Position numbers and translations under genes: made by a program
Shown: positions 33,284-39,685 of the stretch, in pieces
How positions within the stretch are numbered: the first letter of the stretch is position 1
Layout of the letters: each line of letters starts with the position of its first letter
The notes under the pieces: model-generated
Told to the model about the DNA's origin: nothing
The model's input: only the letters and a program-made list of their open reading frames with translations
The model's database searches: none
Assembly: GCF_001612745.1 (NCBI RefSeq)
Contig: NZ_BDBA01000109.1
Span: forward strand, 1-44,554
From: Nocardia amamiensis NBRC 102102
GTDB lineage: Bacteria > Actinomycetota > Actinomycetes > Mycobacteriales > Mycobacteriaceae
Length of the DNA: 44,554 bases
Direction of reading: 5' to 3'

Positions 33284-34639
33284 CTACTTCAAGCGGAGCT
33301 TGCCGAACAGGCCGTCCTTCTCGTCGTCGGGTCCCGCTGTGAAGTACAGCGAGTCGGCGTCGCCGAGGCTCTCACCGTTGCCGAACATCAGCGCCCACAG
33401 ACCTTCGATCGCCACCGGCTTGCCGTCGGCGTCGCGCAGGTAATCGGCGAACTTGCCGGTGGCGTCGTCGTAGGCGAGCACGTGTCCGGCGCCACCGAAG
33501 TTGCCGACCAGCAGCTTGCCGCTGAGTGGGCCGAAGCCCTCCGGCGCGACGGTCACCGCCCACGGCGCGTTCAGGCGGTTGCCGTCGTCGATGATGCGCA
33601 CCAGCTTGCCGTCGGCGTCGAACTCGGCGAGCTTGCCCTTGTCGGGTTTGCCGCCCGCTTCCTTCTCCTGGTCGGCGTCGAGCGAATCCTCTTCGCCCGC
33701 GTCGAATTTGCTCGCCTCCGCTTCGTCCGGCTTGGTGGTGGCGTAGGCGACGAACACGCGGTTGCCGACGGTCGCGACGTTGAACGGCGCGGGATCGCCC
33801 GGCTTGGCCTTCTTGCCCTTCTCCGGCGCGGCCGGGTCGATCGCCTCGCCGGTGGCGAACGGGTTGGCGAAGCCGGTGGTCGGGATCAGCTGCCAGTTCT
33901 GGTCGAACGTCCGGACCTGCGGGTCGGTGCCGAAATCGGCGGCGAGCAGCTTGTCCCCCGATGGCGTCAGCGCGATCCCGAAGAACTGCATGCCCTGCGG
34001 CTGGCCGTCGAAGACCAGGTTGGCCGGGCCGTCGTGGCGCACGATGCGGCCCTCGAAGCCCTGCTCGGTCCACGCCGAGATCTTGCCGGAGTCGGTGGCG
34101 AAGATGAACCGCGCCGAACCGTTCAGCGGGCCGCCTTCGGCCTCGACCGGCTGGTCGTGCACGACGAACAGATCCGAGGTGATCGGCGCCGGGTTGAACA
34201 CCACGCCGGTGGTCTTGCCCACGCTGTTGTCCGAGGTGTCGGCGTCGGCGCCGGGAATGGTGACGATCTTCAGCCCGTCTTGGAAGAGCTTCTGCACCTT
34301 GTCGTCCGACGACTTGGTGACGTCACCGACGAACTGGAACGACTTGCCGCCCGCGCCGACCCAGAAGTGCCCGCCCGCGCCCTTGGGCCGGTCGGCGAGC
34401 CCCCAGGCGTTCACCAGGTCGGGGAAGGTGAACTGCGCCTTGTACTCCGCGTCGTTGGCGGCCAGATTGGTCTGGACGTACTTGTTGCCGTCGAGGGCGG
34501 GCACCTCATCGGACTTCGAGTCCGAGCAGGCGGCCGCGACGAGCAGCGCGGCGCTCAGCGCCGATGCGCGCAGCAGACCGCTTCTGCCCCGCGACCGGGA
34601 CGCACCACCGCGCCACGACTCATTCCAACGTCCGTTCAA
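33284..34639 (-). CDS. TIGR03118-type lipoprotein, probably iron-regulated
   Basis: The 451-residue product has an Arg-rich N-region, a hydrophobic segment and a lipobox-like VAAAC with the lipidated Cys near residue 38. The mature part shows the beta-propeller-like pattern I associate with TIGR03118: VNAWGLADRPKGAGGHFWVG, GPANLVFDGQPQGMQFFGIA, LLAADFGTDPQVRTFDQNW, LNAPWAVTVAPEGFGPLSG and ALMFGNGESLGDADSLYF. An acidic, Lys-rich insert lies near 270-330. The only suitable start is TTG at 34639, with AAGGA about 10 nt upstream. An IdeR-type box lies 38 bp upstream, so iron control is expected. Function unknown; it is probably anchored in the membrane outer face. Confidence 0.85.
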   Translation of the reverse strand: MNGRWNESWRGGASRSRGRSGLLRASALSAALLVAAACSDSKSDEVPALDGNKYVQTNLAANDAEYKAQFTFPDLVNAWGLADRPKGAGGHFWVGAGGKSFQFVGDVTKSSDDKVQKLFQDGLKIVTIPGADADTSDNSVGKTTGVVFNPAPITSDLFVVHDQPVEAEGGPLNGSARFIFATDSGKISAWTEQGFEGRIVRHDGPANLVFDGQPQGMQFFGIALTPSGDKLLAADFGTDPQVRTFDQNWQLIPTTGFANPFATGEAIDPAAPEKGKKAKPGDPAPFNVATVGNRVFVAYATTKPDEAEASKFDAGEEDSLDADQEKEAGGKPDKGKLAEFDADGKLVRIIDDGNRLNAPWAVTVAPEGFGPLSGKLLVGNFGGAGHVLAYDDATGKFADYLRDADGKPVAIEGLWALMFGNGESLGDADSLYFTAGPDDEKDGLFGKLRLK

Positions 34640-34676
34640 CTTTCCTGTTTCCTTTCCGGCAACACGCCACCTGGCG

Positions 34677-34695
34677 TTAGGTGACCCTAACCTTA
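34677..34695. promoter_or_regulatory. IdeR/DtxR-type iron box
   Basis: TTAGGTGACCCTAACCTTA matches the IdeR consensus (TTAGGTTAGSCTAACCTAA) at 16 of 19 positions. It has the internal GTTAGG-CCTAAC symmetry. It lies between the divergent lipoprotein and nitrobindin-like genes, 38 bp from the first and 61 bp from the second. Repression by iron-loaded IdeR is the expected effect. Confidence 0.75.
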
Positions 34696-34742
34696 GCGTG
34701 GCGAATTCGGGGAGTATACGAGCAGCGCCCGGAGTGCGGGTC

Positions 34743-34755
34743 TAGTCTGTTCGCC
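34743..34755 (+). promoter_or_regulatory. -10 element for a leaderless nitrobindin-like gene
   Basis: TAGTCT at 34743-34748 is followed after 7 nt by the GTG at 34756. No ribosome site precedes the GTG, so the mRNA is probably leaderless. The -35 region is weak. Confidence 0.5.
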
Positions 34756-35253
34756 GTGGTCGAACCCCAGCCCCCCATCGCTCCGCATCCTGATATCGCC
34801 CCGCTCGCTCCACTGCTCGGCACTTGGCGCGGCAACGGCCAGGGTGAATACCCGACCATCCAGCCCTTCGGCTACGTAGAGGAGATCCGGTTCGGCCACC
34901 TCGGCCGCCCCTTCCTCACCTACCAGCAGAAGACCCGCGCCAGCGACGACGGCAGGCCGCTGCACGCCGAAACCGGCTATCTGCGTTGCCCGCGTCCCGA
35001 CCGCGTCGAATTGATCCTCGCCCATCCCACCGGGATCACCGAAATCTGCGAGGGCTCGCTCACCGTCGAAGACGGCACCCTGCGCCTGGAACTGGACTCC
35101 ACCAGCCTCGGCCGCAGCAGCACCGCGAAACTCGTCACCGCCCTCGGCCGCTCCATCCACCTGTCCGGCGACACCATCGACTACACCCTGCGCATGGCCG
35201 CGGTCGGCGAGCCGTTGCAGCATCACCTCGCCGCCACTTTGCGCCGCGACTGA
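34756..35253 (+). CDS. Nitrobindin-like heme-binding beta-barrel protein (FABP/DUF1794 family)
   Basis: The 165-residue product has the family motif GTWRGNGQGEYPTI at about 22, followed by FGYVEEIRFGHLGRPFLTYQQKT and ETGYLRCP. It resembles the Rv2717c group, ten-stranded barrels that bind ferric heme and can isomerise peroxynitrite. The usual heme-ligating His lies close to the C-terminus; His156 or His157 in QHHLAATL is the candidate. The GTG at 34756 is chosen from the -10 position. It shares its upstream region with the iron box, which makes heme and iron context coherent. Confidence 0.88.
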   Translation: MVEPQPPIAPHPDIAPLAPLLGTWRGNGQGEYPTIQPFGYVEEIRFGHLGRPFLTYQQKTRASDDGRPLHAETGYLRCPRPDRVELILAHPTGITEICEGSLTVEDGTLRLELDSTSLGRSSTAKLVTALGRSIHLSGDTIDYTLRMAAVGEPLQHHLAATLRRD

Positions 35254-35256
35254 ACG

Positions 35257-35280
35257 CGATCCCCGGCGCGCCGGGGATCG
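35257..35280 (+). terminator. 24-bp perfect palindrome terminator
   Basis: The sequence from 35257 to 35280 is fully self-complementary (CGATCCCCGGC then its complement). It begins 4 bp after the stop of the nitrobindin-like gene. It would fold into a tight GC stem. Confidence 0.65.
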
Positions 35281-35742
35281 GTGCCGTCGAGCGTGCAGCC
35301 AGGCGACCGCCGAGGCAGCGCCTGGTGCGCGGCCTCAGACGCGACGCTGCCAGGCGAGAGCACCGCATTGCCGGACATGTCCCGCCATGCGCGCCCGCTG
35401 CCGGAGCGGGGTGCACCCACAGCACGTCGAAACGGGAACGGGTCGTGCTCTCCACGAGCATCGCCTACAAGTCCGTGCGGCTGCGGCCGAGATCGTCAAG
35501 GTTTACCGCTCGATTCAATCGTGACTGGATCGGCCATGCAAGTGCCGCAATTGGAAGTGCGCCCGTCACTTTCGTTGTCGAGGCATCGACCGATCGAGTT
35601 CGTCGCGCCCGCCAAAGATCTGCGTTAGCCTGTCGGGCAGTGGATCGCGATCGCGTCTGCGGCGATCGGGTGGTCTGCGGAATGCCGCTGTACGCGCGCG
35701 TGACGTCGGTTTCGTCCGGTTGAGCTTCGAGGGGATGGCTGC
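35281..35742. other. About 460-bp spacer before the SDR/ImmA locus
   Basis: No gene is supported by codon use or similarity. Composition turns slightly less GC-rich towards the right, at the boundary of the accessory locus. A TTAGCCT near 35627 and a GATCGCGATC palindrome near 35645 could belong to the promoter of the SDR gene. Confidence 0.45.
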
Positions 35743-36522
35743 ATGAGCCGGAAATCGCGGTTGTCGGGAGCAAAGGTCCTTTTGACCGGTGCCACGGGCG
35801 GCCTCGGCCATGTGATCGCTAGATCACTGAAAGCGTGCGGGGCTGAGCTCATTCTGACGGGTCGTCGCTTCGACGTGCTGGATCGTTTGGCGTCTGAGCT
35901 GGGGGCCCGAGCTATCGCCTCCGATCTCAGTTCCGCCGACGATGTGACGAAGCTGTTGGAGGCGGTCGACCAGATCGACGTGTTCGTTGCCGGAGCTGGT
36001 CTACCGGCGGGCGGGCCTGTGCTAGGTTTCAGTGTCCCCGATCTGGACGACGCGATCGCGGTGAACCTGCGTGCACCGATCGTGATGGCTCGGGAAGTGG
36101 CTGGATCGATGCGAGCCAAGGGGGAAGGCCACATCGTTTTCATCGGGTCCATCGGTGGTCGTGCCGCATCCGGCGACACGGCGGTCTACAACGCGACGAA
36201 GTTCGGCCTCCGTGGGTTCGCCCTCGGCATGCGTGAGGACTTCCGCGGCAGTGGGGTCGGCGTGTCGTTGGTCGAGCCCGGATTCGTACGCGAAGCCGGG
36301 ATGTTCGCCGACAGTGGTGTGCGTCTACCTCCGGGATTCCGCACCTCGTCTCCGAAGCAGGTCGCCGATGCGGTGATCCGCGCAATCGAGAATGACATCG
36401 GCGAAATCGTGGTCGCGCCGTTCGAGATTCGATTCGGCGTAGTCCTCGGAGGCGTTGCGCCGATGCTGAATTCCCGCGTTCAGCGCATGCTCGGAGTCAG
36501 GCTCGACCGAACAGAAACATGA
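35743..36522 (+). CDS. SDR-family NAD(P)-dependent oxidoreductase
   Basis: The 259-residue product is a classical SDR: TGATGGLG cofactor loop at 15-22, a basic residue pair after strand 2 (LTGRR) suggesting NADP, AGAG at 83-86, Ser136 in FIGSIGG, and the YNATK active site with Tyr149 and Lys153. The substrate is unknown. It sits about 100 bp upstream of the ImmA-like gene on the same strand and may form an operon with it. Confidence 0.92.
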   Translation: MSRKSRLSGAKVLLTGATGGLGHVIARSLKACGAELILTGRRFDVLDRLASELGARAIASDLSSADDVTKLLEAVDQIDVFVAGAGLPAGGPVLGFSVPDLDDAIAVNLRAPIVMAREVAGSMRAKGEGHIVFIGSIGGRAASGDTAVYNATKFGLRGFALGMREDFRGSGVGVSLVEPGFVREAGMFADSGVRLPPGFRTSSPKQVADAVIRAIENDIGEIVVAPFEIRFGVVLGGVAPMLNSRVQRMLGVRLDRTET

Positions 36523-36622
36523 TGAGTGCAGACACAGAGTTCCTTTCGCACACGGCAATGATGATTGACTCACCGCCCCATGAACTCTCGTCTCCGTTGG
36601 AGCGAGAATGCGAGGAGGTGGC

Positions 36623-37111
36623 ATGCGAAAACGCTGGTGGCGCAAGCGTTCTACGCGCGCCCGATTGCTAGCTCTTGTCGATCACCTCGACGAAGCTTTG
36701 CCTGAAGACTGGACAGCGGAGGAGCTTTTCGCTTCGGTCGAACGCCTGCGGGGCAGACGCATCGTGCGTCTGCCGCTGCCGTCGGCGTCGCCGGTGGGGT
36801 TATGCGGAATGTGGCTCGCATGCAGTGGTTATGACGTCTTCTTTCTGCGTAAATCGTCGGACCCGCACGACATCTTCCATGAACTCGGCCACATGCTGCT
36901 CGATCATGGTCAGGATTCTCCGGCGGATGAGCTGGCGACGCTGCTGCCCGGGGTCGAGCTGGACCACGACGTGGCAACGGTCCGCGCCTTCCGTGGAGCA
37001 TCCAGCTACGACCGCCCGGAAGAGTACGAGGCCGAGCTTTTCGCGACGATGATCAGGACCCGGGTCCGCGCGGGTGGTCCGCGCCGGGACAGATTTCTGA
37101 AAGTGTTCTGA
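36623..37111 (+). CDS. ImmA/IrrE-like metallopeptidase of the MAB_1171c-type locus
   Basis: The 162-residue product has a basic N-terminus and the zinc motif HELGH at 86-90 (IFHELGHMLLDHG). The third ligand is probably Glu138 in EEYEAELFATMI. The ATG at 36623 has GAGGAGG 4 nt upstream. Its stop codon overlaps the ATG of the membrane protein gene by one base (TGATG), which shows tight coupling. It is only distantly similar to the other ImmA-like gene at 22.1 kb. The likely substrate is the XRE regulator encoded at the other end of the membrane gene. Confidence 0.88.
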   Translation: MRKRWWRKRSTRARLLALVDHLDEALPEDWTAEELFASVERLRGRRIVRLPLPSASPVGLCGMWLACSGYDVFFLRKSSDPHDIFHELGHMLLDHGQDSPADELATLLPGVELDHDVATVRAFRGASSYDRPEEYEAELFATMIRTRVRAGGPRRDRFLKVF

Positions 37112-38295
37112 TGTGGCCGCAAACGTTGCCGACCCCTGTCACCGTCGTGGCGACGGTATTCATCGTCAGTTTCGCCATTGCCCGGATTGCGTTGGTTCGT
37201 CGTGCTTCCGAGGCCGACCACCTGATCAACGTAATCGCCGGGATCACCGCATTCGGGGTCCTTCTGCGTGAACCGGCCGTCGCACGCCAGGTCGCCGGGT
37301 TCGTACCCGGTGGACTGCCGACCCTGTTCGACGTGTGGCACTGGACGACTGTGTTGACCTGGACGTGGGGGCTGGGACTGTGGCTGCTGCGCGAGTACGG
37401 GCCGGTCCGATACAAGACCCGATTCCGAATTGCGATCGGAGGGGCGGCAAGCCTCGGTGTGGCGCTCATATTGCTGAGCAGTCCGGCACGAGCACAGGGC
37501 GTTTCGATCGCGGAATACGGGGGCTTACGGTACGGAATCTACCTCGGACTGCTTTCGACACCAGCGGTATTCGTATCCGGCTACATGCTCCGAAACCTGC
37601 CCGTGCTGCGACTGCGTGCGACGTCACCTCGGGAAGCGAACATCGTCCGCATACTCGTCGTTGTCGCTGTACTCAGCGTGGTCCCGGTGAGCTCGCTGGT
37701 ACTCTTCGCGGCGCTCGGTGCTCTGGGACTCGGCACCGACTTCACCCGCCACATGTACGACTTCACCTCCGACGGGCTCGCCTCAGGTGAGCCGCAGTTG
37801 CTGTTCGCGGCAGTTCTGACCTTGGTGGTTGTGCCATCCTGCGCGCGCGCGGCGGCGCGGCTGAGGCAGTTGACCCAGCTGTATCCGCTGTGGCGCGACT
37901 TGACCGCGGCCGTACCGGAGGTCGTGTTTTCGCTGCGCTGGGGTGACCGGTGGGGTGCTACCCCGGCGGAACGTGTGGAACGTCTGCATATCGAGATACG
38001 TGACGCTGCCGAGATCGTCGCCAGGTACGCGCGGCCGCTGCCTGCTGTCATCGACGAACTGATCGAAAGCACCATCACCGAGGACGATCAGGAGCACGCG
38101 CGGCTCGTCACCGAGCTGGTAGTGGCGGCTCAGCGGCTTGCCGACAGCCGCAAGGGCGAATCGGCCGGTAAGCCGTCCGCGCAAGCGGCCGATGTACCCG
38201 ACCAGGATACCTTGCTGCGGTGGTGGAACCCCGCGAAATCGCTTCTGCAAGAAGCTGAATTCGCCTTTCGGGCAGCATCTCGCGACGTCCTTTAG
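37111..38295 (+). CDS. MAB_1171c/DUF6545-type integral membrane protein
   Basis: The 394-residue product has about seven transmembrane helices near 8-27, 38-53, 75-93, 107-123, 140-160, 179-203 and 228-243. A soluble C-terminal part of about 150 residues contains LTQLYPLWRDLTAAVPEV and RLHIEIRDAAEIV, features I associate with the DUF6545/MAB_1171c family. NCBI names the family a putative transporter, but no transport residues are evident; a seven-helix sensor is equally possible. It is fused translationally to the ImmA-like gene (TGATG) and its stop overlaps that of the convergent XRE gene by 4 bp. Confidence 0.82.
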   Translation: MWPQTLPTPVTVVATVFIVSFAIARIALVRRASEADHLINVIAGITAFGVLLREPAVARQVAGFVPGGLPTLFDVWHWTTVLTWTWGLGLWLLREYGPVRYKTRFRIAIGGAASLGVALILLSSPARAQGVSIAEYGGLRYGIYLGLLSTPAVFVSGYMLRNLPVLRLRATSPREANIVRILVVVAVLSVVPVSSLVLFAALGALGLGTDFTRHMYDFTSDGLASGEPQLLFAAVLTLVVVPSCARAAARLRQLTQLYPLWRDLTAAVPEVVFSLRWGDRWGATPAERVERLHIEIRDAAEIVARYARPLPAVIDELIESTITEDDQEHARLVTELVVAAQRLADSRKGESAGKPSAQAADVPDQDTLLRWWNPAKSLLQEAEFAFRAASRDVL

Positions 38296-38873
38296 CGCGG
38301 CGGCGCATCGTCCTGATCGGAGTTGCGTGCAGCCTCAGTCACATTCTGCAACGCCTGGAGCAGTTGATCGATCGCCGATTTGGCAAATGTCAGTTGGTAA
38401 CCGTCTGCGTGGCTGCGGGCCAGCTTCAACTCGATGCCGAGCCGGTCGAGCTCGGTGACGAGATCTGCTACAGATTTGTGCTCACGGTTGAGTCTTTTCA
38501 AAGCCCTGACACCGCTTTCGACCTCGTCCGGTACGGCCGATTTCGGTTCATCGTCGGGGATCGGTTCGAGGTTGCTGCCGTGATACAGGGCTGTGGATGC
38601 GCTGTCCGGCGGCAATCCCAAAGCCACGAGCGCCCGGTTGTACTTCGACTCGGTGGTGGCGCTGATCGAATGAACCTGCCCGGCCTCGATGCGGGACTGG
38701 ACATTCCGCGTCGGACCTCCGAGATCATGGATACGCTGGTGCGTTATCAACTCGTCGGGGAGGTTCCTCTGACGGAATGCCTTCATCAACCGCCCGAACC
38801 GTTGCCCAGCCGACTCTGACCCGCCGAAACCATCGGTACGCTCCGGACTGAACCGCCCATCCATGGCTTGCAT
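38292..38873 (-). CDS. XRE-type helix-turn-helix regulator of the ImmA/membrane locus
   Basis: The 193-residue product starts at ATG 38873 with GAGG 7 nt upstream. An XRE-like HTH occupies about 22-68 (FGRLMKAFRQRNLPDELITHQRIHDLGG; NVQSRIEAGQ). The C-terminal half has coiled-coil-like helices (LKRLNREHKSVADLVTELDRLGIEL). It converges on the membrane protein gene with overlapping stops (38292-38295). Five phased repeats lie 31-77 bp upstream of its start and overlap the divergent promoter, so it is the natural candidate to bind them. Cleavage by the ImmA-like peptidase would relieve repression. Confidence 0.8.
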   Translation of the reverse strand: MQAMDGRFSPERTDGFGGSESAGQRFGRLMKAFRQRNLPDELITHQRIHDLGGPTRNVQSRIEAGQVHSISATTESKYNRALVALGLPPDSASTALYHGSNLEPIPDDEPKSAVPDEVESGVRALKRLNREHKSVADLVTELDRLGIELKLARSHADGYQLTFAKSAIDQLLQALQNVTEAARNSDQDDAPPR

Positions 38874-38903
38874 CGTAACGCCTCGGCGGGCAGGCAAGGG
38901 CAT

Positions 38904-38950
38904 CATGCACATGGATGCACACCGATGCGTTGACATGCGCTTCCATGCAC
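38904..38950. repeat. Five direct repeats with exact 10-bp period (iteron-like operator)
   Basis: The motif [C/G]ATGC[A/G] starts at 38904, 38914, 38924, 38934 and 38944; ATGC is invariant in all five copies. One copy per helical turn places all sites on one DNA face. The array covers the -35 element and spacer of the rightward promoter and lies upstream of the leftward XRE gene. Confidence 0.85.
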
Positions 38951-38958
38951 CCTAGATT
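38930..38958 (+). promoter_or_regulatory. Consensus-like promoter within the repeat array
   Basis: TTGACA (38930-38935) and TAGATT (38953-38958) are 17 bp apart, close to the housekeeping consensus. The predicted start point is at or just before the ATG at 38965, implying a leaderless transcript directed rightwards to the monooxygenase. Confidence 0.65.
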
Positions 38959-38964
38959 CAGGGC

Positions 38965-39276
38965 ATGAATACAGGTCGCCTCCCGTCGCGAAATGGGCGC
39001 GACCACGTACCGGTGTCGAGGGGACTGCTGTCGTCGACGAGTAGGCCACCGGCAGGACGGATTCGGGCGAACGAGATGCGACTACCAACGGAGCCAGCAG
39101 GTTGCGGGACACGATGGCCGACCCGGGTGCGAACGAGACGCCTCGCTGTCGCCGCCGAGGCGCAGCCGACACAGCCGGTATTCGGCGAGCGACCGTTCGG
39201 CAGGGGCGGTACTCAGGAGTTGTCGATGAGAATTCTTATGTGCGGAACAGTACTTCCGGGCGGTGCACCGATCTGA
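38965..39276 (+). CDS. Possible leaderless small ORF, unknown product
   Basis: The 103-residue frame begins 6 nt after the -10 of the promoter at 38930-38958, which is the main argument for it. The product is Arg/Pro-rich, lacks any domain I recognise, and its codon third positions are less GC-rich than in neighbouring genes. A competing frame from an ATG near 39114 overlaps it. It may instead be a 5' leader. Its end runs into the hairpin at 39250-39317. Confidence 0.3.
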   Translation: MNTGRLPSRNGRDHVPVSRGLLSSTSRPPAGRIRANEMRLPTEPAGCGTRWPTRVRTRRLAVAAEAQPTQPVFGERPFGRGGTQELSMRILMCGTVLPGGAPI

Positions 39277-39317
39277 AATGTATGGAGGGGAGAGATCGGC
39301 GCATCGCCCGGAAGTAC
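39250..39317 (+). promoter_or_regulatory. Long imperfect hairpin (25-bp stem, 18-nt loop)
   Basis: Bases 39250-39274 pair with 39293-39317 at 23 of 25 positions, and one of the two mismatches is a G-U pair in RNA. The outer 13 bp (GTACTTCCGGGCG) are perfect. The loop contains GGAGGGG and ATG triplets. There is no U-tract. It could be an attenuator or a remnant of a small mobile element. Confidence 0.6.
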
Positions 39318-39343
39318 CATCCGAAACACTCAATCCAGCAAAT

Positions 39344-39517
39344 ATGCGGAGCGGGACCGACCACCGGATCACTCTCCTCGATGTCGTCGCCGCCTATGGG
39401 CTCGATGCCGTGGTCTCCCGGATCGCTTCGCTTCATGCTACCGGATGTCATCACGCCGCCCGGGCGATCGAGACCGAACTGAACCAACTCTGCTTCCGCC
39501 GCAAGAACCGTCGCTGA
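39344..39517 (+). CDS. Possible small protein, unknown function
   Basis: The 57-residue frame (MRSGTDHRITLLDVVAAYG start, ending FRRKNRR) has Nocardia-like codon use and an amphipathic helix LLDVVAAYGLDAVVSRIASL. No ribosome site precedes the ATG; in-frame starts within the hairpin (ATG 39278, GTG 39263) would extend it. It lies between the hairpin and the monooxygenase gene. Confidence 0.35.
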   Translation: MRSGTDHRITLLDVVAAYGLDAVVSRIASLHATGCHHAARAIETELNQLCFRRKNRR

Positions 39518-39624
39518 ACTCGGTACTGTTCAGAGCGCACGCACGATGCTCTCCGGTCTTGGAGGCGACTTATGTTGGAGGCATGCAGCGCCTTGGGCGT
39601 AGTCACCGTGGAATAGGGGTGTTC

Positions 39625-39684
39625 ATGAAGTCATATGTACGCAAAGTGCTGCGCCGCAGCGTATCCGAGTTGATCGGCGATTGA
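39625..39684 (+). CDS. Tiny coupled leader ORF before the monooxygenase
   Basis: The 19-residue frame MKSYVRKVLRRSVSELIGD has an AGGGG ribosome site 5 nt upstream. Its TGA ends one base before the GTG of the monooxygenase, a typical coupling arrangement. The peptide is cationic and amphipathic. An ATG at 39583 in the same frame would extend it to 33 residues but has poor spacing. It may exist only to deliver ribosomes to the next gene. Confidence 0.4.
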   Translation: MKSYVRKVLRRSVSELIGD

Positions 39685-39685
39685 G

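Noticed and set aside
33278..34684. Long plus-strand frame opposite the TIGR03118-type lipoprotein
   Set aside because: The minus-strand product has a lipobox and family motifs; the plus frame has none and would span a terminator and the iron box.
38904..38950. Plasmid or phage replication origin iterons
   Set aside because: No replication initiator gene or AT-rich unwinding region is nearby; overlap with a promoter beside an XRE gene fits an operator better.
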